Positions 10,810 through 21,810 of a stretch of 64,000 nucleotides of DNA are shown here, one piece after another. Numbering within the stretch: position 1 is the first letter of the stretch; the number at the start of each line of letters is the position of its first letter. Source of the stretch: Alligator mississippiensis (lineage: Eukaryota; Chordata; Crocodylia; Alligatoridae); NCBI RefSeq assembly GCF_030867095.1, contig NC_081824.1, positions 55,462,882-55,526,881 of the forward strand, written 5' to 3'. The position numbers and the translations under genes were made by a program. The notes below the pieces were generated by a model. It searched no databases. It saw nothing but the letters and a program-made list of their open reading frames with translations, and was not told the DNA's origin.

Positions 10810-11789
10810 GCTGGTGCTGGTGGGGGAGGCAGGTTATGGCTGGTGCTCTTGGAGAGGATTCAGTCTCAGGCAGAGGCAATGGCACTGGCACTGCTTCCCT
10901 CTCCTAGACACTTCTGGTAGCCTCATCCCTGCTAGTTGTAGAAAAGAGGCTCTCTCTCAGGTTGGGGGAGGGGGAACTTACACCTCTCCCTCTATCCCCA
11001 CTTCTGCCCTTCCCTGAAGGCTGCCAGCTGCCTTTCCACCACACTTCATGGTATTTCATAGTGTCTTGTTTTTATACAAATATATAAATGTATCTGTGTA
11101 CCTATATGCATTCTATAATGCATGTAATATGCTGCAAGGTATAAATGTATAGAAATAAAATATAAATGTATCTCCCTTCCTGTATAAAGTCTAGAGTGTA
11201 ATATCCAATATAATTATAAAATTGAAAAGAATAAATAGATGAATATAATAATACAATAAAAAGGTCTAGAAGAAAGCAAAAGGTATTGTGGAATCCTACT
11301 TATGAGGCTAGCACGTAGGAAATAATTCAAATCAATGCCAGTAGCAGCTTTTGTTGTGTAATGCTCCTGAGCTGCTGGAAGATAGCTCAGTAACTGTCAG
11401 ACCCCAAGGCAGAAAGCAGGCCAGTTCAAACAATGTTGCCTTTTATGCTGTTTTTCCATCCCTACCCCAGAGCACTGGGATTGGAAGGGACCTCAGGGAA
11501 GGGTCACAGTCACTGGCCAGCTACACAGTCAATACGAGAGCAGTCCTTCCCCCCCCCCCATTCCCCCTTCATCTCCTTACTTTATGTTTTCCTGCAGGCA
11601 AGCCCATCTTGAGCTTCAAAACTCAAAACGTTTCAAAACTTTCAAAATGTTTTAACTACCCTCATTTTGTTTCAAGGCTGTTTCAAAAGCCTTTGTTTCA
11701 TTTCAATTTTACTGTTTCAAGCTCAAAACTCATTGAAACAGCGTTGAAACGAAACAGCCAGTGGAATTTCGCACAGCCCTAACAGGTAC

Positions 11790-12871
11790 CACTGTAATTG
11801 TTCTTTTTGCCCTGTCACTAAAGATGTCAACAAAATATTCTCCAGAGCACATCTTCCTACAACTATGAGTAATATTAGAAGGACACTCATTTCCTCAAAA
11901 TATGGCCCAGTTTCAGGTACAAGAAAATTCTCCAAACTATCCCCCATTACCTAATCTATCTCCAGTCTTTTAAATACAACTTACAGCCTCTTGACTATGC
12001 CTATAAGTGGACAATCTTATTTATAAAATATGACTTGTTCTAGAGACTTAATGGAAATGACCCCTCAATTTTAGTATTTTACACTGGTAACATCATATAC
12101 AGCCCAGCTAGGGCTTCTAATAATGTGATATATCTTTAACAAAGAAACATTCTGATTTTGTAATGTTTACACAAAATATTTTGACATTAAACTCTGTCAA
12201 AGTGGTAAGCATTCATATTATTCATGCTGATATATGCAGAATGGTTAAATGAATACCAAAGTGATTTTAAAAACATTTCAGTACAGGACCACCTGTTAAA
12301 TAATTCACCATTACTCCTGTATAACCTTAAACCTTAAATACTAAAGGCAATGATACCAACCATATAGATTACTGAATTCAAAGTCTCAATAGTTTGAAAA
12401 TCCAAAAGACAAATTTATTTTGGGGTTTGAGTGGCAAATGCTATATTTTCCATGATCAAGATTTATGTTCAACTATTATAGATACAAAAACTGATAAAAC
12501 TGACCCATTTTAGCAAAAGAATATTTCAATCTGTCTATAAAATTTACTCTCAATCTGCAATATATTTTTTTTTGGCTGAATTATGAAACTGTTGCTTTTT
12601 CTTTTGTGCTGTATGACCTTTCTTCTAATGTGTATTAGTTAAGTATCTGGATGACTTGAGAAATCATAAATCAAAAAGAATGTAAATAAAGACTTGACTC
12701 AAAGTTCCATTTGAATTAATTTGGATTTCTCCTCTAATAATCAGGTGATCTCCTTCACTCCCCTTGGTATAGTTGAATGTCTTTGCTTATGCAACAATTT
12801 TAAAATGCAGAGCACAGGTGATAGCTACCTTCATTGTGGAAACAGGCTCACATTCAGGGAATGAATTATAC
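11790..12871. other. EYS intron next to the 146-bp exon
   Basis: AT-rich, about 1.08 kb, immediately downstream (in gene sense) of the exon donor at 12871. No repeat or exon recognised. Confidence 0.6.
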
Positions 12872-13017
12872 CTGTGAATCCAGGGAGGCAAAGACACTGG
12901 TAGCCTCCAAGTTTGTTTAAGCAGCTTCCTTCATGTAAGCAAGACAAAACTTCACACTCATCTATATCCAGTTCACAGAGTGACCCATAGTATCCAGGTG
13001 TGCAATTACAGGAGAAT
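12872..13017 (-). CDS. EYS: EYS exon (146 bp): EGF repeat pair
   Basis: Acceptor TCTCTGAG|A at 13018/13017; donor ACAG|GTATAA at 12871. Enters in phase 2 and leaves in phase 1 (first base of a Gly codon). Forty-eight whole codons: residues 1-14 (F-S-C-N-C-T-P-G-Y-Y-G-S-L-C) end the EGF opened in the 108-bp exon; residues 15-48 make a further calcium-binding EGF (L-D-I-D-E-C ... L-P-G-F-T) lacking only its last cysteine, supplied by the next, unseen exon. Order matches human EYS (CNC.P.Y.G..CELD). The acceptor tract is long and pyrimidine-rich, but AG is preceded by G, a weaker context. The next exon downstream would lie left of the window or was not recognised; none is visible in 1-12871. Confidence 0.92.
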
Positions 13018-13283
13018 CTCAGAGAAAGGAGAAAAAGATAAAGAGAAATCAATAGAAACAAACAATATGATCTACTGAAACACTGCAAATCTTTCCATAT
13101 GGTTATTTGTTGAGCTGTGATCCCTTATCACCAACCATGTTAAAATAATCAACAGACTTCACTCATTTCCATGTCTCTGAAGTAAACAGTGTGATTTACA
13201 GGGTTTTTTTTTTTTAATTAGTAGAAAAAACTGTGCTCAGTAAGTTCAGTGAAAACTAAAAAGAAAGAAATAATGGCTAAAGT

Positions 13284-13313
13284 TGTGTGTGTGTGCGTGT
13301 GTGTGTGTGTGTA
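13284..13313. repeat. (TG)n microsatellite
   Basis: About 15 TG units with one CG interruption, in the 1.65-kb EYS intron. Confidence 0.9.
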
Positions 13314-14212
13314 TTAATAATTACAATGTCTTAGACCTAAACACAACACAGATGTACACCAGAAAAGCTGATTATGTGAAGGTAGAGAATAATAGGATTT
13401 CAGTTCAATCATTGTACCTGACAGATAATATTCCTGATTCTAATCTATGGACAAGCTGCACCAAAGCCAACATCATATCCTCACACACACCATCAGTTAT
13501 AAGCAGGAATGAATCCAGGTGGGGTGCAGAGGGTTTTACACCTCTTCAACTGTGTACTTCATTCACAATGAACTCTGAGCTCACTGGCTTCTCAGAATGG
13601 CTCCTGCTAGAGTTGTCACTTTCGTGCTGGTCCAGAGCACAAAAGGACAACATCACTACCACTTGCCCTCAACTCTTTTCTTCTGCCACCAAATTTGGCA
13701 GAATTCAGTTGTAAGGAACTGACACAGTTGGATATGCCTAATCTTATTTTAGTATAGGCAAAATCTGCCCACAAATGGTAGTTACTAAATGGCCAAACTA
13801 ATAACTGAATAATTTATTTGACAGCAGAAATCATGTATCCATTTTCACTGAGAATTACCTACACACAGGGTATGATTCTTACCAATCTGATCCTTATTTC
13901 CAACTGTTTAGGAAAATAGTTTCTCTGAACAAATATAGCCTATTGATTTAACAAGAAATGGATGCTATTAGTATTCACGGTTTGAGATTTAGCAGTAGGC
14001 CAGCTAAATGGCTCAAATAAGTAACTCAGTATTGTTTCTGTTCCTTGATCAGATCATTTAGGGGTTTTTTTTCTGTGCAGAAATTCTCTATACCTGTAAT
14101 AAATGAGCACTTAAATGTTCCTTGCTTATGCATTGGTCATCATTTTTTTATAAAATGGGTTATTACTTACAATTGTATAAGAATATATTATGGAAATTCC
14201 GGTAGCAATGAG

Positions 14213-14440
14213 TAGGGGGTGCACGTGGGTGCCAAGCAAGAGCACCGGTGTCCCCCCTGCAAACACCAGCTGGGGAGTGGGGCACTAGGAGAAGTGTCAC
14301 TGGCACTTCTGGGAGCATTGCTTGTCCTTCTGGGTCAGCGTGATCGCTTTCCCCTCTCCCCCCGCCTTCCCCTCTGTTGGCAAGATCAGCCGGGGGGGGA
14401 TCCCCGACCCCCAGTTGATGACTAGAGGCACGAGCTGCCT
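14213..14440. mobile_element. GC-rich insert, possible hAT-derived fragment
   Basis: A 230-bp GC-rich island within AT-rich intron. It begins TAGGGGGTGCACGTGG, resembling hAT termini. I could not find a matching right terminus or target duplication. Confidence 0.3.
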
Positions 14441-14668
14441 ATGTTAAATGTTAAAAAGAGTTAAACAATATGAATGAGTCTTTCTGCAATGACAATTCTT
14501 GTAAATAGCTCCATCGCCGTGTTTTCTGCAAATATTCATGTGAAGAAGAATATGACTTTTCACATATATTTGTCACTAATGAACATTGCAAGTACTATCA
14601 AAGTTAGTAGGTTGATTTTATACACAAATACATTTGTAAATGGTTTTCATGCAGCTTTAGTTACTAAC

Positions 14669-14776
14669 CTGTTTATAAGATCTAGGCAGGTTGCATTGTT
14701 TTTGCAGGGTCTTGATGAACATTCATTAATGTCCACTTCACACTGTGACCCAGAAAAACCATGTTGACAGGAACAT
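14669..14776 (-). CDS. EYS: EYS exon (108 bp): EGF junction exon
   Basis: Acceptor TTTGCCAG|A and donor AACAG|GTTAGT. Symmetric phase 2-2: the first base A completes an Arg codon whose AG lies in the upstream exon, and the exon ends with AG of another Arg codon. Thirty-five whole codons: residues 1-12 ([12 protein letters not shown]) finish the EGF begun in the 97-bp exon; residues 13-35 begin another calcium-binding EGF (V-D-I-N-E-C, then P-C-K-N-N-A-T-C) with an N-A-T sequon. The INECSS.PCKNN.TC.DL.NR signature is the same as in human EYS. The donor is GTTAGT rather than GTAAGT but otherwise normal. Because the exon is a multiple of three and symmetric, skipping it would keep frame, though the disulfide pattern would be disturbed. 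Confidence 0.93.
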
Positions 14777-15129
14777 CTGGCAAATAAAGTGGCACTGGCT
14801 GAATGTGACAAACTTTTCCATTTATTATAAATTTTAAAAGCAACAATGAAGTGGTATGTTTTGGGGTTTAAAAAAATATTTTTTCCCCCCAAAATGCTAT
14901 TAGAATTACTGTCATCATAAAAAAATGCATTTGGTTTTAGTTTAAAGAAATCAGGGAGCACAAAGTATATAAAAGTATAATGGATCCAACTGATGAAACA
15001 AACAAGCAAACAATCCAGATAAAGTCATGGGGAAAAAAACAGAGAGAAAAAATAATTAGAGTATCAAAATCAATATTGTAATTTATCTGTGTCATAATAC
15101 ATAGATTCAGTATTCAAAGTTCTTCTTAC
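14777..15129 (-). other. EYS intron, 353 bp
   Basis: Short AT-rich intron between the 97-bp and 108-bp exons, with canonical GTAAGA donor and TTTGCCAG acceptor. No repeat recognised. Confidence 0.85.
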
Positions 15130-15226
15130 CTGTAACTATTAACCCCATCCACACAGAGACCATGGTTCCAGCATGGATGGGAAATGCACTCATCAGTGTC
15201 AATTTCACAGTAAGCACCTTCAAATC
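15130..15226 (-). CDS. EYS: EYS exon (97 bp): start of a cbEGF repeat
   Basis: Too short for a conventional ORF call. Acceptor ATCTTTCAG ends at 15227 and donor ACAG|GTAAGAAG begins at 15129. It enters in phase 1 (two bases complete a Gly codon begun by the 260-bp exon) and exits in phase 2 (AG of an Arg codon). The 31 whole codons read F-E-G-A-Y-C-E-I-D at the start, then [11 protein letters not shown] and V-N-S-Y. This closes the previous EGF and supplies the first four cysteines of a new calcium-binding EGF, completed by the exon 353 bp downstream. The FEG..CEID opening corresponds to the same place in human EYS. Separated from the upstream exon by a 20.9-kb intron full of transposons. Confidence 0.92.
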
Positions 15227-16829
15227 CTGAAAGATAGATGATAAGAGAACGGATCAGTGATCTCTACTACATTGCATGAATGTCAGGATCAATGACAACA
15301 AAGACCCTGGTGAATGCCATCTAAATGGAACTTGTAACCTCCTAGCATTTTATCCCTCAGCCTTAATAGGCAATATTTTCCCTTAGATAATATAACAAGT
15401 TTAATCATACTTTAATGCACACGAGAGACTTGTATGCAAAAAATGAGCACCAAAATCTACTGGGGAAATGTAGCCTATTTTAAAGGTTTGAAAATGCTTT
15501 ATCAGGAAGTGAAGGGGTATTTCTAAATGTTAAAAAACCCCAACAGATCCATGTTGAATACATAGTTATTTTAAATTAATCTTGCAGAGATCACATTTAT
15601 TCAAAACAATCAGTAGATGAGGAAAAACATGTAATTGGTTTCAACACTGAAATGCATCAAAGAAAGCAGTTCATTATAATTCTTATCTGCATAACTCACC
15701 CATGCTCATGAGAAAAGAGAATTTATAGAGTGATACACAAGAAAGTTCATTTACTGAAACATGCTGAATCTTAACATTTCAGCATAAAATAATAATTTTG
15801 TTAAATATAAAAACTTGTTAAAATGATACAGAAAAAACTGTAAACATGCAAAGACAGTTTTCCCAATGACTGACATCAAAGTACTGCTCTATGCAAAACA
15901 CAACTTTCTCTGTCTCAGTTCTAAGCCCAGGGAGGTGAATGGGGACCTTTCCACTGAGTTTTGAAGGGTTTGGAAAACACCCCTAGAAAATACCTTTCAT
16001 GCAAAATTTTGACAAAACTTTACACATTTTATGATGCTTCTCAAGCTGGGATGCCTGCTTGGGATCAGCTTTGCCTGATCTCTGCAACTGCCCTTAAAGT
16101 CAGCCCAGGTATGTCTACAAGAGCAGGGAAGGAACCCTGGCTCCTTTCTACTCTGGTATCCAGGCCTTTTGTTCCTAATCCACCCTGGTTGTTCTGCAGC
16201 TCTGCCACAGGAGCTAGATTTTATTCCAGCTCCTAACAGAGAGTTTTTATCTCTTGTTGGGGAGAACAAGTGCAACCTGAAGTTCTAAACAGCAAAGTAG
16301 TCTCTTCAGCAAAGGTGTTTATTTTGGTAAAGCCCACAGAGGAAAAAGGTCCTACTCCCTCCAAGGGATGAAGCAGTCACTCTGCCCCTAGTCCATGCTG
16401 CACAGCACTGAGCATTTAAAAAATAACTCAGTTTTCTTTCTCTAGTCTACCCAGAGCCCCAACACTGTTCCTTGGTTTCTCTTTCTAGACTGTATCCCCA
16501 ACTTGTCCATCCTTGTTGAATCTATTGTAATGTTTATTTCTCTCTCCTCCTTTTAGGGGTGTTTTCTAAAATCCCCACCTTTTTTGAAGTGTCAACAAAG
16601 CTATTCAAGTGTCTGGCTTCTCTATATCTTTAACCCACTCTTTCTCCATGTACTAGCTTGATCAGTTGTTGACAGTCCCTTAATATGAGGATCACAGTCT
16701 TCCAGTGAATGGGAAAGTCATCAGTGAATCACTGGATGACTGAGGAGGCTGATCCCAGATCCACATATCTGACTACAGACTTAGCAAATAATTCCAGGAG
16801 GAAGGAGTAGATCCTGGTGATGTCAGGTC
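15227..16829. other. Start of the 20.9-kb EYS intron
   Basis: AT-rich non-coding sequence, with a somewhat more GC-rich patch at 16050-16250. No gene or recognised repeat. Confidence 0.55.
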
Positions 16830-18010
16830 ACAGCTTTTTTCCTTTCTCTCTTTTGTCTATCCTCCACAGCGAGATGAGTTTGCTTGAAATTATTGATGCT
16901 CTGTTGTACACCATCATATCATCAGGGATGATTCAGTGTTTCAGTCTTCCAGATATTGATGTTAATATTGTATTTCTTCAGATTGGCCTTCAAGGTGACC
17001 TTTAATATCTTATTTTGTCCACCTCAAGAGTGGTGACCATTGTTCAGTTGGGAATATAAAACCCCTGCTCAGAACAGGTTGTCAGGCATTGTTATGGCAT
17101 GCTCTGCCCAATGCAGCTGGTGTTGTATAAATATGGCTCCAACGCTGGTGGTATGTTCTTGAACCAGAACACCGGTATTAGTTCTTCCGTCCTTCCAGTT
17201 GATATGGAGACTTTTCTGAACTTGTTGCTGATGGTATGGTTCCTAAACTATCAGATGTTTCCCATATGTTGTCCAACTTTGACACCTATACAAAAGTGGG
17301 GATGAGAGCCTGGTACATGAGAAGATTGGTTTGGGTTCTGTTATAATGAGCAGCAAAGACATGATTTCAGAGATGCCCAAAGGCAATATTGGCAGCTTTT
17401 ATCCAGTGTTAAATATTGGCCCCTATGTTTACTATTTAGGAAAGTTAGTAACCAGGTAGGGGAAATGTTCCACATTCTCCAAGGATTGCTCTATCATTAT
17501 AAAGTAGAGAAGCTTGCTTTGATGTTCTTCAGGGCCTTTTGTTAAACTATTCAGGATTATCTTTCATATCCACCAGACTGTGTGGAATGACTTTGATGAA
17601 ATTGTCTCCAACACTGAAGTCTCACTTCAGGAGCTTTTGAAAGTACTTGTTCCACCATGTGTAGATGGTGGAGCTGTCTTTAAGGAGTGTTCCATCCTTG
17701 AACCTCAGAGGGACATCTCCCTGTGTGCTTGCCCCATAGATAGCTTTGGTTGCTCTGAAGAAACTACACGTCATTGCTATAATCACACTTTTTAATCTCT
17801 TTTGCTATGATTAGCAACTTGTTCTTCCACTTTCAAATTTTCCTCTGGGTCTTGGCTGTAATGTGGTGATAAGTGCCTTGCCTTTTAGAACTGATGTCAT
17901 TCTGCCAAGCTTTGAAGGCTCTCCTTTTTCTGTCATTGAGCTCTATCATTTTCATTGAACCAGTCCTGATATTTCTTTGTGGAGAAGCCTAGAGATTTTA
18001 AGCACACCTC
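16830..18010 (-). mobile_element. Ancient non-LTR LINE remnant (RT region)
   Basis: Conceptual translation of the minus strand across frameshifts shows landmarks of a vertebrate LINE in the right order. QDWFNEN lies near 17960. KAIYGASTQGDVPLRFKDG lies near 17690-17765 (family pattern YGP...G..PL...DG). KANIAFGHLRNHVFA and TNLLMYQALIPTFVY lie near 17280-17400. QLHWAEHAITMPDNLF lies near 17070-17130 (family pattern RLRWAGHVVRMPD.RLP). TLKANLKKYNINI lies near 16960-17010. The middle of RT, including the catalytic aspartates, is missing. Many stops; old insertion. Clade (L2-, RTE- or Rex-like) not resolved by eye. Confidence 0.7.
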
Positions 18011-18320
18011 ATGGGTTCATTTCCTGAGACTCTCCTAGTGATCAATGATGTCAAGATAATCAGGGAGTTTAGAGTTTTTCACTGAGAAACTTCTGGTGAT
18101 GATTGCTTTTCCCAGGACCTGTCAAGGACTTGATACTAAACCGGGTCTCCCCTATGGCTGGGAGCCATCAACTCCATGAATGCAAGTGCAATTGTGTGAA
18201 TCACACATTAGATTCCATTGCACCTTTAGCTTTACTATGTTTCCATATTCTAAAGCTAGTATTGTGCACTGTTATGGCAAGTAAGAACTGAGCATCCTCC
18301 CTGAGTCTATACATAGTTTT
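18011..18320. other. Intron spacer
   Basis: Nothing recognised between the LINE remnant and the hAT-like element. Confidence 0.5.
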
Positions 18321-19396
18321 TAGGCCTGTGTGAAGTGGCTAATATTCACTTCAGATTTGTCCAATTTGGGGGACAGTGATTCGATTTCGTGATTCAAATC
18401 ACTGTCACAATTTCATTTGGCTGAATCTGATTTGGACATTCAGCTGCTGCCAAATGTCCAAATCAGTCAGGCCAGGCCCATCTTCCACCCACTCTCCCAG
18501 CCCAGGGAAGGCTGCCCCGCCCACTCCAGCCCCTGGCTCTTTGGAAAAAAAGCCCTAACTCAACGGGTGCTACCAGGTGGGGTGCGATCCCTGCTACCTC
18601 CCACTACCCCACACTGCATGGGGGGCTCTCCATGAGACCCCTGACCACCCCCTCCACTCCCCCAGCTCTCATGGGTGTCCTGTCCAGGCCAGCTCTGGCC
18701 CTTTAAGAAAAAAAAGAAAAAAAAAAACAGACTCATCACTCCTGCTGGCAGGGGGCAATCCCTGCTGCCCCCCCCCCATTGCCCTATGCCACATGGAGGG
18801 GTCTGCATAAGCTTCCCAAAGCCCTGAGGCCACACTAGGAGCAGTGAGTCCTGGGGCTTCATTTTGTTGGGGGTTTTTTTTAAGGGCTGGAGCTGGGTCA
18901 TGTGGGGCACCCATGGGGGGGCTGTGGGAGTGGGAGGGTTAAGGGGTTCATGCCAGAGCTCCCCCATGCAATGTGGGGCAGTGGGGGGCAGCGGAGATTT
19001 CTCCTTCTGCCTGGCAGCACCCAGTGAGCACCAGGGCTTTTTTTTGAAGTACCAAGCTAGAGAAGGTGGGGCATCCATGGGGAGGCTGGGGGAGCCAGAG
19101 AAGTCGAGGGGGTTGACAGAGGTCCCCCCATGGTCCCCTCCCTACTCCTCCAGTCCCCGCTCTCCCACCCCTAGTATTTACCAGCTCACAGTCAGCCGCA
19201 GCTCCATGCTGCGGCCACCAGGGACTCCCTGAATCATCAAAGCTCTTTGAATCTTTTCTAAAGAATCAGAGAGCTTTGAATCAATTCAGACCTTTTAATT
19301 GGTCCCCTGACTTGAATCAGATTCAGAGATTCGGCCACCAAATTGGGCCGAATCTCCTTTGAATCGAATCACCACCCAAAGCTCTGCACATCCCTA
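18321..19396. mobile_element. Non-autonomous hAT-like element, 1.1 kb
   Basis: Left end TAGGCCTGTGTGAAG (18321) and right end CTCTGCACATCCCTA (19396) are imperfect inverted repeats of the TAGGG-TGTGC hAT terminus type. Subterminal GATTCGAATC-like motifs occur in both ends. The interior is GC-rich with poly-A/T runs (18700-18730, 18870-18885). The expected 8-bp target duplication is only 5/8 (ATAGTTTT and AGGATTTT), so the boundary is less secure than for the other two hATs. Frames inside are not genes. Confidence 0.65.
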
Positions 19397-21289
19397 AGGA
19401 TTTTAGAAATAATGGGCCAATCAAGACAGGAGCTTGTCTAATAACTGCTTTCTCTTGTACAAACTAAAGCATGTTATGATTTTCAACATATACTGCATTA
19501 TCAAACCACTATCTTATAAGTTGTTAACATGTTGTCCCCGTTGTAATACCAAACACACTACTATGAAGTAACACAGTCATGCCACAAATTGCTCCTATAT
19601 ACACTGAATTAAATGTCTATAACTCAATCTTGATACTGTCCATATATCTTCCCCATATAAACCTTTCAAGAGCTGAGTTTGTATATTTCAGTTGATATTG
19701 TAATGACTCTATTATATTGCTCAAACTATGCCATTATAATCAAAGATTCATGGTGTAATAGCACTAACATGCATGACCATTGACATTAGATTGACTGTCA
19801 GCTATTATGGTGACAATCAAATTGCATAAGAGTATCATTATATCAGAAATTTCATTAAAACAGTTATGAAAAAATAACTAGTAGAATTCAAATGGCTGTT
19901 ATTGCCCAAAATGTGAGGAATGTTTTGTTTGCCACTATACTAAATGTCAATGCCAGTCTAAAAGCAGTAGATAGATTAAAAAAAAAAAATAATAGCACTA
20001 TTAGAGCAATGCTTTACATTTATATCAATCTGAAAATATAAAAGTTTTTCAAAAAGTACTTGGAGCAGCATTAGCTGATTTTTACAGATGGAGAAGCTCA
20101 AGTACCAACAAGTTAAGTGGTTTGACTAAAGCCATAGAATCATTGACAGAGTCCTGAATGGAACCCAGCTCAGCTGAATCCTTACATCAATGATATCTAT
20201 CACAATGTATGAACTTTGAGCTGCCAGACTGCTGAATTTTGATTTAGTAATTAATTTTTTTGCCTGATTTTGTGCTGTGCTTTTTTTGTGTTTTGGTTTT
20301 GTTTTTTTCCCCATAGAATCTTGGTATTTCTTCATGTAACCACATTTTTTACGTTTCATTGATCCACCCTTAAAAGGGACTTTTGAATTTTGGGGTAAAT
20401 GAAATGTGGAGGCTTGAGCCCTTCTATGTTATTTTTACTTGGCCAGTAAGGGGTGGGAGGGGAGGTTGGAGATCATAAAATAGGGTTTGGCTTGAGCAAT
20501 TTACAATTCATTAATATTAAGAATGTATAATTTATTAATTTTGAAGTAGAGTTCAGTAGTTTTGTTGAATAATGGGATGGGTTATATCAAGTACTTTTCA
20601 GTCATTGACAATAAGCTGTTCTTCATGAATTGTTCTTTGGTACATGGCGCCCTAGTGACACTAAACAGCAAAAGAAAAGGTGGCAACTTGTTTCTTTACC
20701 TAAGGTTCAGCTGATGAATCAGAAGAACATGCCAAACCTGTGAGAATAGGACCCAGAGGAGTGTCTATGGCCAACTTTCTCTTTTGTGATTTTTCCTTTA
20801 TTCATTATGTTTGACATTTCAGACTGAGCTTTCTTACAGACTAGCAGCCTCTGTGAATGGGCTGGGGAAATGAGACTTCACTGAAAAGCAGTGCACAGAA
20901 AAAGACAGTAAACGTGTATAACATATTAAATAACTCCAATAAGTAATGGCAACCTATTAAAGGGAATGGAGTAAGTTATTCAATCCAGTTCACCTCAGCC
21001 TTCCTCACCCATTGAAGATGCTCTGCAATCTCTCCTGTGTTAATTGATGTTGAGCTCTGTAAACATAATACTAAACTTAGGCTCAAATCTACTCATATCC
21101 ATCACACTCTTCCCAATTCTATTAGCTATGAGCTCTGTAATTTAAGATCATATGCAGCTCTAAAATTCACACTTTTTCCTAAACCCAGAGCAAAACATAG
21201 GGACCTTAAAAGCAAACCAAAGAAGTATGAATACTGTGTATCTTACTTTATTAATCATATTATACAACATAGAAACACTTAGGTTTGGT
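19397..21289. other. AT-rich EYS intron
   Basis: No gene, exon or clear repeat. Short poly-A (19978-19990) and T-rich (20270-20310) tracts only. Confidence 0.55.
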
Positions 21290-21810
21290 TTGCTTCTTCA
21301 TCATGTCTCCAGTCCAACCTTTCTGTATGGTCTGCTCCCAATATTCTGCACAGGCCACTGCTTCTGGTGTTGCCAGGTCTTGTGGGGTGCATTATGGTGC
21401 TACAGGGCATCCCAGGAGATGATGCTTGGTTTGCTTTTCCTAACAAACACATTGGTCAGTCACATAGAGGCCCCATGATTTCATGAGTAAGTTGCATCTG
21501 CTGAGACCCACTCTCAATCTGTTCAGGCTCTGCCATGTGTGCCATTTGTAGTTGGAACCTGATGCTAACTCCTCATGGGGTAATTCCTCCCTGGCTCCAT
21601 TGAACAGTTTTGCCACCTAATTTCTCCCATTCTTTTTGCCAGAGGGTACTTCTGTCTCGTTCTGGTGCTGTAGTCAATGGTCTGGCAGAGGTCCTATTTC
21701 TTGATAAGAGACAATGGTGCTCTGGTTAATGTCCATATAGTGGGTGACAGTCGTCTGACTCTTGTACCTGCCAGTCAGTGTTGCTCGCAACGTCCCCCCT
21801 GATGTAAGGA
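21290..21810 (-). mobile_element. Ancient LINE 3' fragment
   Basis: Minus-strand translation gives WHTWQSLNRLRVGLSRCNLL, MKSWGLYVTDQCVC, EKQTKHHLLGCPVAP and DLATPEAVACAEYWEQTI with scattered stops. This order (LNR.RTG.GRC...WGL...C.C...QT..HL...CP) is the conserved carboxy-terminal region of several non-LTR reverse-transcriptase proteins. It is a short, decayed fragment; the clade is not assigned. Confidence 0.65.

Larger units (their letters stand above)
6784..11781 (-). mobile_element. Full-length autonomous-type hAT transposon (5.0 kb), inactive
   Basis: Left terminus TAGGGCTGTGTGAAAC (6784) and right terminus TTTCGCACAGCCCTA (ending 11781) are inverted copies (TAGGGCTGTGYGAAA). They are flanked by ACAGATAC (6776-6783) and ACAGGTAC (11782-11789), a 7/8-matching 8-bp target duplication. 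Subterminal regions are full of GTTTCAA/TTGAAAC motifs in both ends, a usual transposase-binding layout in hATs. The transposase gene runs on the minus strand between about 10.8 and 8.5 kb. The element also contains a direct duplication (about 6975-7105 and 7148-7270) and a nested inverted-repeat element (about 7640-8170). Both ends are intact while the gene is dead, so it is a fossil copy. Confidence 0.9.
13018..14668 (-). other. EYS intron, 1.65 kb
   Basis: Between the 108-bp and 146-bp exons. Holds a (TG)n tract at 13284-13313 and a short GC-rich insert near 14213-14440 that differs sharply from the AT-rich flanks. I see no other exon-like EGF segment. Confidence 0.8.

Noticed and set aside
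18560..19232. Frames of 122-172 residues
   Set aside because: Inside the GC-rich non-autonomous hAT; composition-driven, poly-Phe/Lys from homopolymers.
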